Shown: positions 1 through 9,812, counted from the stretch's first letter. The stretch: DNA of 64,000 bases from Comamonas sp. (GCA_021166775.1 JAJPEQ010000011.1:62001-126000); one strand, 5' to 3'. The notes: generated by a model from the letters alone, not told the origin. Translations and numbers: made by a program.

Positions 1-147
1 CAGGCGGCACCCGGGGGCCAGGCCGCCGATGATGCGGCGGAAGAACCGCGGGAACCCAGTGAGCGCATCTGGTTGCGCCAGCGCGTGGCGCCGTTCATCG
101 ATATGCTGCAGATCAGCGCCGCTCAAGGTCGTGAGGTGACCTGGTAA
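1..147 (+). CDS. C-terminal end of a DUF1840-like protein (partial)
   Basis: The window opens inside a rightward reading frame of 48 codons ending in TAA at 145-147. The visible residues are an acidic, Ala/Pro-rich stretch followed by a basic and hydrophobic tail containing LRQRVAPFIDML and ending GREVTW. As I recall it, the short DUF1840 proteins of Burkholderiales have the same layout: an acidic linker, then an LRQR...PLxxML helix and a terminal V-x-W. The function of that family is unknown. The start lies outside the window, so length and domain content cannot be judged. The assignment rests on about 30 residues and is tentative. Confidence 0.5.
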   Translation, partial: QAAPGGQAADDAAEEPREPSERIWLRQRVAPFIDMLQISAAQGREVTW

Positions 148-174
148 CGCACGGGCATCAACGGAAAAACCCGG

Positions 175-300
175 AGGGTGAATCCCGCCAAATCGTAACG
201 CAGTGTGTCTCGAAAAACCGCGGGCAACAAGTGTCAGAATCACGACTTGCCGCTGCCCTGAGTGAGGGCGTGGCTTGATCAGATAACCGTCCTGCTGGAT
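175..300 (+). promoter_or_regulatory. Probable adenosylcobalamin riboswitch in the nrdJ leader
   Basis: The leader of nrdJ contains, in order, GGGCAACA (222-229), GTGTCAGAATCACGAC (231-246), GCCGCTG (249-255) and TCAGATAACCG (279-289). These resemble the ordered core blocks of short AdoCbl riboswitches: GGGAA, GUG...AAUCC, the L5 loop GCC(A/G)CUG, and a 3' (A)GUCAGgAuACCGGCC block. The following gene encodes an AdoCbl-dependent enzyme, which supports the reading. Helix pairings were not computed, the outer limits are approximate and several core bases differ from consensus. The rest of the leader (301-426) shows only GC-rich inverted repeats that could be an expression platform. Confidence 0.5.
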
Positions 301-426
301 GCGCGGGACGAGCCCCTGGGCGCGGGGTCGGCTTCTCCAGGAGATCGAGGAGGAAGGCGACCGGTGTACGCCTGATCGGGGTTCGGGGCGCATCCGGCGT
401 TCTCTCTTTTGTGGAGCCCCCTCGCC

Positions 427-2865
427 ATGCAACGTGAAACCACCGATCTCGCCCCCAACCTGAGCGCCCAGCCCATCAGTCTGGATGTGCTCAGCGAAAA
501 ATATTTCAAGAATGGCGAGCAGACGGTGGATGAACTCTACGCGCGCGTGGCGCGTGCGCTCGCGTCCGTCGAAAAGCCCGAACTGCGCGAGACGCTGGAG
601 GCGCGCTTTCGCGAGAACCTGCAGGCCGGTGCGATCGGCGCCGGCCGCATCATGAGCGCGGCCGGTACGGACATCCAGGCCACGCTCATCAACTGTTTCG
701 TGCAGCCCGTGGGGGATTGCATCCAGGGCGTGGATGACGAAGGTTTTCCGGGCATCTACGAGGCCCTGCGCGAGGCGGCCGAGACCATGCGCCGTGGTGG
801 CGGCGTAGGCTACGATTTTTCCCGCATCCGTCCGCGTGGCGCCGAGGTCAAGGGCACGCACTCGATGGCCTCGGGCCCGTGCTCGTACATCAACGTGTTC
901 GACCAGTCGTGCTCGACGGTGGAGAGCGCGGGCGCGCGCCGCGGCGCGCAGATGGGGGTGCTGCGCATCGACCATCCGGACGTGCTCGATTTCATCACCG
1001 CCAAGCGCACGCCGGGGCGCTGGAACAATTTCAATGTGTCCGTGGGCGTGCCCGATGCCTTCATGCAGGCCGTCGAGAGCGACGGCCCTTGGGATCTCGT
1101 GCACAAGGCCCGGCCGGGCGCCGAAGTGATGCGCCAGGGTGGCCACCAGCGCGCCGACGGGCAATGGGTGTACCGCACGGTGCGCGCGCGCGAGCTCTGG
1201 GACACGATCATGCAGTCGGCCTACGACTTTGCCGAGCCGGGCATCCTGTTCCTGGATCACATCAACACCGACAACAACCTGAGCTACACCGAGCGCATCA
1301 ACGCCACCAACCCCTGCGGCGAGCAGCCGCTGCCTTCCTACGGCTGCTGCGACCTCGGCCCCATCATCCTCACGCGTTTCGTGCGCCATCCGTTCGGCTT
1401 TTCGGGTGAGGCCGGCTTTGATTTCGAGCGTTTCGCGCAGGTCGTGGCCACGCAGGTGCGGGCGCTGGACAATGTGCTGGACGTGACCTACTGGCCGCTG
1501 GAGCAGCAGCGCGCCGAGGCGGCGGCCAAGCGGCGCATCGGCGTGGGCTTCACCGGCATGGGCAATACGCTGGCGATGCTGGGGCTGCGCTACGACCGCC
1601 AGGAGGGGCGCGACATGGCGGTGCGCATCGCCGAGTGCATGCGCAACAGCGCCTATCGCGCGTCGATCGAACTGGCCAAGGAAAAGGGCGCGTTCCCCAG
1701 GTTCGAAGCCGACGGCTACCTGGCTCATGGCACCTTCGCCAGCCGCCTGCCGCAGGACATCCAGCACGACATCCGCGAGCACGGCATCCGCAACAGCCAC
1801 CTGCTGTCGATTGCGCCCACCGGCACGGTGAGCCTGGCGTTCGCCGACAACGCCTCCAACGGCATCGAGCCGCCGTTTTCCTGGACCTACACGCGCAGGA
1901 AGCGTGAAGGCGACGGCACGATGAGCGAGTACACCGTCGAGGATTACGCCTGGCGGCTGTACAAGACCCTGGGGGGCGATGTGAACCACCTGCCCGCCTA
2001 CTTCGTCAATGCGCTGGAGATGTCCGCCTCGGACCACGTGGCCATGATGGAGGCGGTGCAACCCTACGTCGACACCGCCATCTCCAAGACGGTGAACATC
2101 CCGGCGGACTACCCCTACGATGATTTCAAGGGCCTGTACCTGCAGGCCTGGCACTCCAGGCTCAAGGGCTTGGCCACCTACCGACCCAACGCCATCCTGG
2201 GCGCGGTGCTTGAGGTGCCCGCGAAGAAGGAAGCCGATTCCGGCGCACCGGCCGTGGTGCAGGAGCCGACGGCCCCAGCCGATCCCATGCGGTCCGTGAT
2301 CGAGAGCCGCCCCAAAGGCGGTCTGCCCGCGGTGGCCGAGAAGGTCGAATACTGGACGCAGGAAGGCCACAAGACGCTGTATCTCATCGTCTCCTTCCTG
2401 CCGATCGATGATGGCCATGGGGGCCTGGTCGATCGCGCGATCGAGTTCTTCATGCCGGTGGGCCAGAGCAACGAGTCGCAGCAGTGGATCACGTCCAGCA
2501 TGCGTCTGCTCTCGCTGGCTGCGCGCGGCGGCTTTCTGGAGCGGGCGCTGTCGGACATGCGCAAGGTCGCATGGGACCGTGGCCCGGTGCGTCTGGGCAG
2601 CTATGCCAAGGCCGATGGCACGCTGGTGCCGTTGTGGCACGACTCGGAAGTGGCGGCGCTGGCATACGCCATCCAGAACATCCTGGCCCGACGCGTCGAG
2701 GCGCCGCGCCAGCAGGAGTTGCCGCTGGAACAGCCCGAGGCTCCGCGCAGTCTGCCACCCGCGATGGCCGGCAAGAAGTGCTGGGAGTGCGGGGCGCACG
2801 CAGTCATCCGCAAGGACGGCTGCGACTATTGCACGCAGTGCGGCGCGCTGGGCAGTTGCGGCTGA
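427..2865 (+). CDS. nrdJ: Adenosylcobalamin-dependent (class II) ribonucleotide reductase
   Basis: This 812-residue protein reduces ribonucleotides to deoxyribonucleotides using an adenosylcobalamin-derived radical, so it needs neither oxygen nor a second subunit. It carries INCFVQP near residue 90 (first redox cysteine region) and NPCGEQPL at 295-302, where Cys297 and Glu299 match the thiyl-radical cysteine and catalytic glutamate of the ten-stranded barrel. The C-terminus (about 784-811) is a cysteine-rich tail with CWEC, CDYC and CGALGSC, expected to shuttle electrons to the active site. I prefer ATG 427, preceded by GTGGAG, to an upstream TTG at 409. A probable AdoCbl riboswitch precedes it. 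It stands alone with no nrdB partner nearby. Confidence 0.93.
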   Translation: MQRETTDLAPNLSAQPISLDVLSEKYFKNGEQTVDELYARVARALASVEKPELRETLEARFRENLQAGAIGAGRIMSAAGTDIQATLINCFVQPVGDCIQGVDDEGFPGIYEALREAAETMRRGGGVGYDFSRIRPRGAEVKGTHSMASGPCSYINVFDQSCSTVESAGARRGAQMGVLRIDHPDVLDFITAKRTPGRWNNFNVSVGVPDAFMQAVESDGPWDLVHKARPGAEVMRQGGHQRADGQWVYRTVRARELWDTIMQSAYDFAEPGILFLDHINTDNNLSYTERINATNPCGEQPLPSYGCCDLGPIILTRFVRHPFGFSGEAGFDFERFAQVVATQVRALDNVLDVTYWPLEQQRAEAAAKRRIGVGFTGMGNTLAMLGLRYDRQEGRDMAVRIAECMRNSAYRASIELAKEKGAFPRFEADGYLAHGTFASRLPQDIQHDIREHGIRNSHLLSIAPTGTVSLAFADNASNGIEPPFSWTYTRRKREGDGTMSEYTVEDYAWRLYKTLGGDVNHLPAYFVNALEMSASDHVAMMEAVQPYVDTAISKTVNIPADYPYDDFKGLYLQAWHSRLKGLATYRPNAILGAVLEVPAKKEADSGAPAVVQEPTAPADPMRSVIESRPKGGLPAVAEKVEYWTQEGHKTLYLIVSFLPIDDGHGGLVDRAIEFFMPVGQSNESQQWITSSMRLLSLAARGGFLERALSDMRKVAWDRGPVRLGSYAKADGTLVPLWHDSEVAALAYAIQNILARRVEAPRQQELPLEQPEAPRSLPPAMAGKKCWECGAHAVIRKDGCDYCTQCGALGSCG

Positions 2866-3004
2866 AGCCGCGCGCCGTGCGGCGCCCCTGATCGAGGTGG
2901 GGGCGCTCAAGCTGCGTTATCGTCGCGCGATTCACATGACGAACGGATTTTCATGATTTCGTGCAATTTGTCGGCTGCGCAGCGTGCGGTCGTGGGGCTG
3001 TGCC

Positions 3005-4285
3005 ATGAGTGATGTCGCACCTTCCCGGACCGGGCCCGACCCCCATTGGCGTTTGCGCTACACCGTTCTGGCGCCGCATCGGCTCGGGTTTTCGCTTGCG
3101 GTCGTCGTGCTGCTGGCCGCCAGCCTGTGGTGGGCGCTGGTGCAGATCGACCGCTCCACCGGCGCGCTGGGGCTGCCCGCGGCCGCGCCGGCATTCCTCA
3201 CCCATGCGGCGGTGATGAGCTTCGGCTTCATGCCCTTGTTCTTTTCGGGTTTCCTGTTCACCGCCGGGCCGAAATGGCTGAACGTGCCGCCGTTGTCCGT
3301 GGCGCAAATCCAGAAGCCGCTCATTTTGCAGTGCGTCGGCTGGCTGGTCTGGCTGCTGGGCGGACTGGCCAGCCAGGGCGTGGCGCTCGTGGGCCTGGCC
3401 GTGGCCTGGCTGGGCCTGGTCTGGATGTCGCTGCTCTACGCCGGCCTGGTGCGCGCCAGCAAGGCGCCCAATCAGCTGCACGGCAAGATGGTGCGCGCCG
3501 CATTTTTCGTGGGCTGCATCAGCGTGGCGGCGGTGGGGCTGAGCATGGCGGCGGGGCGCGATGACCTCGCGCGGGCCTGGGTGCTGACGGGGCTGTGGGG
3601 TTTCGTCGGCGTGGTCTTCATGACGGTGGCGCACCGCATGATCCCCTTCTTCACGCATGGCAAGATTCCAGGGGTCGAGGCCTGGCGCCCCGCCGGGGTC
3701 ATGGCGCTGCTGGCGGTGGCCGTGGGCGCGCAGGCGGTGTTCATCTGGCTCGGCATCATCTCGTGGCCGCCCGAGCTGGCCACCACCGGCCTGTGGGTGC
3801 GCGGCGCGTACGAATGGGCGATGGGTTTCGCCTTGCTCTGGCTCGTGGTGCGCTGGGGATTGATTCCGGCACTCAAGATTCCGCTGCTGGGCATGCTGCA
3901 CATCGGCTTTCTCTGGCTGGGCCTGGCCAATCTGATTGCGGGCACCGCCGACTGGTGGAGCGCTGCGGCACAGGCGCCAATGTGGCACCTGGCCGCGCTG
4001 CACGCCTTCACCATGGGCTGCCTCGGGTCGCTGATCCTGGCCATGGTCTCGCGCGTGGCCGCGGGGCACAGCGGCCGCCCGCTGGAAGCCGGGCCGTTGG
4101 TGTGGGGCCTGTTCCTGCTGCTTCAGGCCACCGTGGTGGTGCGTGTCGTCGCGGCTTTGCCGATTTCCGCGGCGGCCGCGCTGCTGACACTGGCGGCCGT
4201 GCTGTGGCTGGCGATCATGGGCCTCTGGGGCCTGAGGTTGCTCGGTTGGTGGGGGCGCGTGCGCATCGACGGCAATCCGGGGTGA
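3005..4285 (+). CDS. nnrS: NnrS family membrane protein
   Basis: This 426-residue polytopic membrane protein is almost entirely hydrophobic and should have about twelve transmembrane helices. The N-terminal part (PHRLGF, then HAAVMSFGFMPLFFSGFLFTA) and the histidine-bearing helices with VAHRMIPFFTHG and LHAFTMGCLGSLILAMVSRVAAGH are characteristic of NnrS. NnrS is a haem- and copper-containing protein linked to nitric oxide and nitrosative-stress tolerance. I start it at ATG 3005; an in-frame GTG at 2984 is possible. I saw no clear FNR/NnrR-type box in the 139-base gap upstream. No denitrification gene is adjacent, so a link to NO metabolism comes from the family alone. Confidence 0.88.
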   Translation: MSDVAPSRTGPDPHWRLRYTVLAPHRLGFSLAVVVLLAASLWWALVQIDRSTGALGLPAAAPAFLTHAAVMSFGFMPLFFSGFLFTAGPKWLNVPPLSVAQIQKPLILQCVGWLVWLLGGLASQGVALVGLAVAWLGLVWMSLLYAGLVRASKAPNQLHGKMVRAAFFVGCISVAAVGLSMAAGRDDLARAWVLTGLWGFVGVVFMTVAHRMIPFFTHGKIPGVEAWRPAGVMALLAVAVGAQAVFIWLGIISWPPELATTGLWVRGAYEWAMGFALLWLVVRWGLIPALKIPLLGMLHIGFLWLGLANLIAGTADWWSAAAQAPMWHLAALHAFTMGCLGSLILAMVSRVAAGHSGRPLEAGPLVWGLFLLLQATVVVRVVAALPISAAAALLTLAAVLWLAIMGLWGLRLLGWWGRVRIDGNPG

Positions 4286-4294
4286 TGGCACTCC

Positions 4295-4342
4295 TTGATT
4301 GAGAGCTGCTCACGCCCTATGAATGGGCGTTGCAGCCTCAAG
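4295..4342 (-). repeat. Dispersed intergenic repeat, copy 1 (with hairpin)
   Basis: This lies just after the nnrS stop. It contains ACGCCC (4312-4317) and GGGCGT (4325-4330), which can form a stem, flanked by an inverted AGCTGC/GCAGCC pair. It resembles other 'CAGCTAT' repeats in the window and may act as a terminator between the convergent nnrS and DUF3567 genes, although it lacks a clear T-tract. Confidence 0.5.
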
Positions 4343-4353
4343 ACAGCTGAACC

Positions 4354-4650
4354 TCAGTGCAGCACGACGGGGTTTTGGGCGAGCCCCGCGTAGCCGTCCA
4401 GCGTGGCTTCCACCTCGTCTTGCGAGGGGGTGTTCTGCTGCCAAGCCATGATCTGCTGCTGGAACAGCTCGGCCCAGGAGCCGTCCAGGTAGACTTCCTT
4501 GCCCGAGCGCTTGTCCACGATTTCAAAACCGTGGCGCAGCAACTGCGGCACGGGCGCCTCGTCCGACGTGCCTTCTGGCGCATTGGGCGCATCGGGCAAG
4601 GGCAGCATGTGGACCACCACGAAGGATTCCGAGTCGTAGAGCATGTGCAT
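4354..4650 (-). CDS. DUF3567 family protein
   Basis: This small 98-residue cytoplasmic protein starts MHMLYDSESFVVV and contains the conserved run HGFEIVDKRSGKEVYLDG, followed by a helix around FQQQIMAW and a tail ending AQNPVV. I recognise this pattern as DUF3567, a family of unknown function common in Burkholderiales. The start at 4650 is chosen because AGGAGGA lies a few bases upstream; a longer in-frame extension to 4749 has no such site. It follows the DUF3108 gene on the same strand by 95 bases and converges with nnrS. No catalytic motif is visible. Confidence 0.85.
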   Translation of the reverse strand: MHMLYDSESFVVVHMLPLPDAPNAPEGTSDEAPVPQLLRHGFEIVDKRSGKEVYLDGSWAELFQQQIMAWQQNTPSQDEVEATLDGYAGLAQNPVVLH

Positions 4651-4745
4651 GGTGTTCCTCCTGTCACTACGGCTTGAGATGGCGGTGATTCGCAAGGCTT
4701 CAAGACCATGACAGTATTCCATGAATCCGGCCGGGACGTGTCCTG

Positions 4746-5933
4746 TCACGGCGTTTCGTGACCTCTGAGTTGCAAATCGACCCAGTCACCACCGCCTTGA
4801 GACAGGCGGATGCGCACCGGCAGATAGCTCAGCCCGGTGCCCAGCCACAGCTCGTCGGTCTGGTCGTCGCCATCCTGGGGCAGGCGCTGCAGCTTGAGCG
4901 CGGGGGTGTCACCGGCCGGCAGATGCAGCACCTCTGGCCCCTGCACCTCGAAAGTCCAATGATCGACGCGGCGCACCCCCACGGTCTCGAAGCGGATTCG
5001 GGTGCCCTGCGGATAGTCTTGCGGCGCCGCCGCGATCAGCGCGCCAAGTTGCACGAAGACGCTGAGCCGGTCCTGGGCATCGTCGCCGATGTCGGCCGCA
5101 GCCGTGGCGCCGTCGCTGAACCGCACGCGATGCGTTTCAAAATCCAGTTGCGCGGTGCGCTCCTTGCGTGCCTCGTCGGTGAAGCGCTCGGGCCGCAGCC
5201 CGCGTGCGGTGACGAGCCCCTGACTTTGCTGCGCGCGCGAGCCGAGAAACAGCATGCTGATGCTTTGACGAAGCTGGTAGTGCGTGCCATCGGTTTTCCA
5301 GACCAGCTCGCCGCGGGCGTGGTAGTCGAACCCTTTGACACGCCCCGAGACTTCAAACGCAAGCCGTGTGGGTGGCGGAAGGCGCAGGGGCGGTGGCATG
5401 GGCGCCGGCGCCGGTGTGGCCACGCTGTCGGCGTGTGTCGTGGCGGGCGTCGCGGGGACCTTTTCCTGCGCGAGAGGCGTAGCCTCGCTCGCCGGTGCCG
5501 GTTCTGGTGCCGGTGGTGAATCGGCCACGCGCGCGGGGGCTGAGGTGTCGGGGCTGCGCGCAGCCATGTCGGCCAGCCAGCGTTCGTAGTCGTCGAGCGG
5601 GGTGTCTGCCCGGGTTCCCGAAGACCCCTGCGGCGGGGGCGCGGGGGTGACGGAGCCGGGCCCTGCGGTGGCCGTGCTCGTGCGTGCGGCAGGCGCGCGC
5701 GCCGATGCCGCGCGGCGCCGCGGGGGGGCGGAGGGTTTCGCCGTGGGGCGCTGCGCGTGCGCAGCCGGTTCGTCCCTGGGCGATGGGGCGCGAGCGGTCG
5801 GCAAGACGCGGGTGTGCAGCACGCGGTCGGCCACGGCGGGAGCGTGCGCCACGGGCAGCGACAGGGACTGAAGCGCCCACAGATGCAGGGCCAGGACGGC
5901 GGCGCCCAGCAGCCAGAGGGCGTGGCGCGGCAT
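4746..5933 (-). CDS. DUF3108 domain protein with Pro/Ala-rich N-terminal half
   Basis: About 395 residues. The N-terminus (MPRHALWLLGAAVLALHLWAL) is one hydrophobic anchor or signal segment. Roughly residues 30-190 follow as a low-complexity Pro/Ala/Thr-rich stretch. The last about 200 residues contain FEVSGRVKGFDYHARGEL and related beta-rich sequence typical of DUF3108, thought to be a periplasmic domain of unknown function. The layout resembles a TonB-like anchored periplasmic protein, but I see no TonB C-terminal motif. No good ribosome-binding site marks the start; ATG 5963 is an alternative. It is divergent from the FAH-like gene at 6020. Confidence 0.75.
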   Translation of the reverse strand: MPRHALWLLGAAVLALHLWALQSLSLPVAHAPAVADRVLHTRVLPTARAPSPRDEPAAHAQRPTAKPSAPPRRRAASARAPAARTSTATAGPGSVTPAPPPQGSSGTRADTPLDDYERWLADMAARSPDTSAPARVADSPPAPEPAPASEATPLAQEKVPATPATTHADSVATPAPAPMPPPLRLPPPTRLAFEVSGRVKGFDYHARGELVWKTDGTHYQLRQSISMLFLGSRAQQSQGLVTARGLRPERFTDEARKERTAQLDFETHRVRFSDGATAAADIGDDAQDRLSVFVQLGALIAAAPQDYPQGTRIRFETVGVRRVDHWTFEVQGPEVLHLPAGDTPALKLQRLPQDGDDQTDELWLGTGLSYLPVRIRLSQGGGDWVDLQLRGHETP

Positions 5934-6019
5934 GGCGGGCGCTACGATGCCGGATGAATTCATGAACACACGAGGCAGGCAGGCCGCTCGCGCAGGCCCT
6001 GCCCGCATGAGGAGCAACA

Positions 6020-6928
6020 ATGAAACTGGCGACGATGCGAGACGGCTCGCGTGACGGGCAATTGGTGGTGGTCTCGCGCGACCTGACGCAGGCCCATTAT
6101 GCAAGCGGGGTGGCCAACAGCGTGCAGCAGGTGCTGGAAGACTGGAATTTCCTCGCGCCTGAGCTGCAGGACCTCTACGCCGAGCTCAACGCCGGCCGCG
6201 CGCGCCATGCGTTCGCGCTGGATACGGCGCAGTGCCTGTCGCCACTGCCGCGCACCCATGGCTGGTTCGTTGGCTGCCCCTATCCCAGTCACCTGGAGCG
6301 CTGTGCACGAGAGAAAGCGCCAGCCTGGCGCCAGGAACCAGGCGGGGCGTTTCTGGCGCCCACCGCGACATGGGCCTGCGCCGGCGTGACGGACCTTGAT
6401 TTTTCGGCCGGTCTTGCGGTGATCACCGGGGATGTGCCCCGCGGCTGCGCACCCGAGCAGGCCGTGGAGAGGGTGCGCCTGTTCGCCTTGGCGCTTACGC
6501 TGGCGCAGGCGGGCAGCGGCCGTGCGTGTGCAGGCACGTTTGCGCCCGTGGCCGTCACTCCCGATGAACTGGGTGAGGCGTGGCGCGCCGCGAAGGCCCA
6601 CCTGACCGTGCAGGTGCAGCTCAATGGCCGCAAGTTCGGTCTGTGCGACACCGGTGCCGACATGGCGCAGGACTTTGGTGCATGCATCGCGCAGAACGCA
6701 CAGGCGCAGGGCATGAGCGCGGGCAGCATCATCGGCGCCCTGCCGGTGAGCTCTGCCGACGCGGCGCGCGGCTTCTGCTCGCTGCGCGAGCGCCGCTGCA
6801 CCGAGGCTGCGCAGGATGGGGAGGCGACCACGCCCTGGCTGCAGGCGGGCGACGAACTGCGTGTGCAGGCGCGCTCGGCCACGGGCGACGCACCGCTTTT
6901 TGGCGCGATTCATCTGCAATTGAGCTGA
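6020..6928 (+). CDS. FAH-family protein, probably catalytically inactive
   Basis: This 302-residue protein begins like the long fumarylacetoacetate hydrolase relatives of Burkholderiales (MKLATMRDGSRDGQLVVVSR, then NFLAPELQDLY) and keeps the family's late segments (PVAVTPDELG, LFGAI near the end). The catalytic parts are damaged. The metal-binding E-x-E of the DFEAEVAVVTGD motif reads DFSAGLAVITGD (Ser129, Gly131). The MYQGGSDDFLGP loop is missing. The LVNDVSLRN segment has become LALTLAQAG, and the GSGTVSN loop reads GALPVSSAD. The frame is intact and upstream sequence GAGGAGCAAC is a good ribosome-binding site, so it is expressed-looking rather than broken. It may be a pseudoenzyme or a gene in decay. 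Normal relatives run about 325-335 residues. Confidence 0.75.
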   Translation: MKLATMRDGSRDGQLVVVSRDLTQAHYASGVANSVQQVLEDWNFLAPELQDLYAELNAGRARHAFALDTAQCLSPLPRTHGWFVGCPYPSHLERCAREKAPAWRQEPGGAFLAPTATWACAGVTDLDFSAGLAVITGDVPRGCAPEQAVERVRLFALALTLAQAGSGRACAGTFAPVAVTPDELGEAWRAAKAHLTVQVQLNGRKFGLCDTGADMAQDFGACIAQNAQAQGMSAGSIIGALPVSSADAARGFCSLRERRCTEAAQDGEATTPWLQAGDELRVQARSATGDAPLFGAIHLQLS

Positions 6929-6979
6929 CACCGCGCCGCGCACGCGAAGCAGCCGACGACGTCCAGGCCGCAGAGGCTC

Positions 6980-7357
6980 CTAGCGCCGATCACGACCGCG
7001 CCGGTAGTGTTCCGGGGGGGTGTCCCATCCGCCCTGGACGAAGACCCACTGGTTGCCGCGTTGCTGCCACTGGGGCTGGTGGTAGGCGTGGCCCCTGCGC
7101 ATGCGCACCCACCGGCCGGGAATCCAGACATAGGCGTGACGGTGCCACTCCCAGTGACCCTGCGACCAGACCATGCCGTGGCGTGCGCGAGGCATGGCTT
7201 CGTAGCGCGGGGGCGGCGGAGGAGGCATCACCAGCACGGGTGCGGCGGGAATGACTCCGGGGCCGCTCTGGATGACGACCGTGGCGCTGGTTGCGGCCTG
7301 CGCCGCTCCGGCCAGGGCCAGCGTGAGCACGGCGACGAAGGGAATGAGACGGTGCAT
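6980..7357 (-). CDS. YXWGXW repeat-containing secreted protein
   Basis: A 125-residue protein with a clear signal peptide (MHRLIPFVAVLTLALAGAAQA), a proline run (PPPPPP) and then aromatic repeats such as MVWSQGHWEWHRHAYVWIPG and PQWQQRGNQWVFVQGGW. These W-x-x-G-x-W units match the YXWGXW repeat family of exported proteins of unknown role. ATG 7357 is preceded by AGGAG, so it is preferred over upstream ATGs at 7372-7393. The mature protein is very basic. It is convergent with the FAH-like gene, 51 bases apart. The 212 bases upstream, before the PAS gene, hold its promoter region, where I recognise no specific site. Confidence 0.8.
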   Translation of the reverse strand: MHRLIPFVAVLTLALAGAAQAATSATVVIQSGPGVIPAAPVLVMPPPPPPRYEAMPRARHGMVWSQGHWEWHRHAYVWIPGRWVRMRRGHAYHQPQWQQRGNQWVFVQGGWDTPPEHYRRGRDRR

Positions 7358-7569
7358 GAGGTGCTCCTGCATGATGCGATCGGGGCTCATCATCCGCCCC
7401 CAAGGTCAAGCACGCGGATGATTTGGGTTTCGGCAAGCGCTCATATTGTGTGCAAATGCTAGCGTATCCCGCGGCTGACGGCCCTGCCTTGGTGGCTGCG
7501 GAGCGGGCGAAGATTTTATGGCGCGGTGTTCATGGCCTTCGAGCACGATTGGGCGTCTGCGCCCGTCCG

Positions 7570-7989
7570 TCAGACGCCTGAGGCCTTGCGCGCCGACAGT
7601 TGCGCCAGGTAGCGCTCGGTCGCGTCACGCGCCAGCGCCACCGAACCCAGTGACAGGCCCTGGTCGTCGGTCACGATGGCAAAACTCATGTCCACGTAGA
7701 GCTTGCGCCCGCTCTTGTGCAGGCCGCGCGTGGTGCGCACCTCGTGGCTGGTCGTGCCGCCATGGGCCATGGCACGGTTGAAGCCGCGCCAGTGCGCTTC
7801 GCGCAGATGCTCGGGAATGATCAGATCCACACTGCGCCCCAGCGCCTCTTCGGCGCTGAAGCCGAAGAGCGCGGCGGCCATCGCGTTCCAGACGCGGATC
7901 ACGCCGTGCGCGTCGATGAAGATGAGCGCATCGCCCGCGTCCAGGACGATGCGCTCCCACGGGGGGGCGGCGGCGTGCTCGGTGCTCAT
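7570..7989 (-). CDS. Single-domain PAS sensor protein
   Basis: A 139-residue cytoplasmic protein made almost wholly of one PAS domain. ALIFIDAHGVIRVWNAMAA is followed by LFGFSAEEALGRSVDLIIPE, the classic PAS core, and ARDATERY closes it in the style of a PAS S-box. There is no kinase, GGDEF or DNA-binding domain, so any output must come from a partner or from oligomer state. The start is uncertain: ATG 7989 gives the best-looking N-terminus, while 7998, 8004 or 8040 are possible. It lies on the same strand as tgt, about 100 bases downstream of it, so the two could share a transcript. Confidence 0.82.
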   Translation of the reverse strand: MSTEHAAAPPWERIVLDAGDALIFIDAHGVIRVWNAMAAALFGFSAEEALGRSVDLIIPEHLREAHWRGFNRAMAHGGTTSHEVRTTRGLHKSGRKLYVDMSFAIVTDDQGLSLGSVALARDATERYLAQLSARKASGV

Positions 7990-8092
7990 GCCCGGCATTG
8001 TCATCGAAGGGCGATGACCGCGCACCACCCGGGGTTCCAACAGATCCTGTCGTGTGCGGTCCGACCCCTTATCCGGCGTCGGCCACCGGCTG

Positions 8093-9301
<1,209 letters not shown>

Positions 9302-9338
9302 CTACACTGGCACGCATGCGTTCATCACGGAGGCGGTC

Positions 9339-9812
9339 ATGCTGAGAATATTGGTGGCGGTCGATGGCTCGGATCTGGCGCTGGACGCCGTGCGCTACGC
9401 GCTCAGGCTGATTCAAGAGGGCAACCTGCGGGCCACGCTCGTGCTCGGCCACGTGCAGGAGGAAGCCTCGCTGCTGGAGCTGGCCACGCGCGATGCCGAC
9501 GCGATCGCGCGCGCCAGCGTGGAGGCCGGGCAGGATCTGCTGGCGAGCAGCGTGGCGCTGGTTCAGGCGGCGGGCGTGCCCTTCGAGACGGAAATCGCTC
9601 TGGGCTCGCCCGCGGCGACGCTGTCCGACCTGGCCGAGACCTGCGGCTGCGAGCTCATCATGGTGGGCGCGCGCGGCCTGAGCGGGCTGCGCGGCAGCCT
9701 GCTCGGCTCGGTGTCGCAGGCGCTGGTGCGTGATGCGACCATGCCGGTGACCGTGGTCAAGCACGCCCAGCCCGAAGAGGCCGATGAGCCGGACGAGGCC
9801 TCGGCTCAGTGA
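9339..9812 (+). CDS. Universal stress protein (UspA family)
   Basis: A 157-residue single-domain Usp protein. It opens [22 protein letters not shown], the typical first strand and helix, and carries the ATP-binding signature G-x2-G-x9-G-S in [18 protein letters not shown], so it is likely of the nucleotide-binding type. ATG 9339 is preceded by GGAGG; an in-frame ATG at 9276 has no such support. It is divergent from tgt and its stop overlaps the end of the convergent chemoreceptor gene by seven bases. Confidence 0.92.
   Translation: MLRILVAVDGSDLALDAVRYALRLIQEGNLRATLVLGHVQEEASLLELATRDADAIARASVEAGQDLLASSVALVQAAGVPFETEIALGSPAATLSDLAETCGCELIMVGARGLSGLRGSLLGSVSQALVRDATMPVTVVKHAQPEEADEPDEASAQ

Noticed and set aside
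2935-2965. FNR/NnrR-type box before nnrS.
   Set aside because: The AT-rich stretch here does not show a TTGAT-N4-ATCAA type palindrome.
2951-4291. Long reading frame of 446 codons opposite nnrS, and similar long frames opposite tgt (8001-9764), the chemoreceptor (9917-11896) and the giant glycosyltransferase (45657-48236).
   Set aside because: They are mirror frames of genuine genes in GC-rich DNA. Their translations are rich in Arg, His, Gln and Ala with no recognisable motif, whereas the other strand has clear family motifs.
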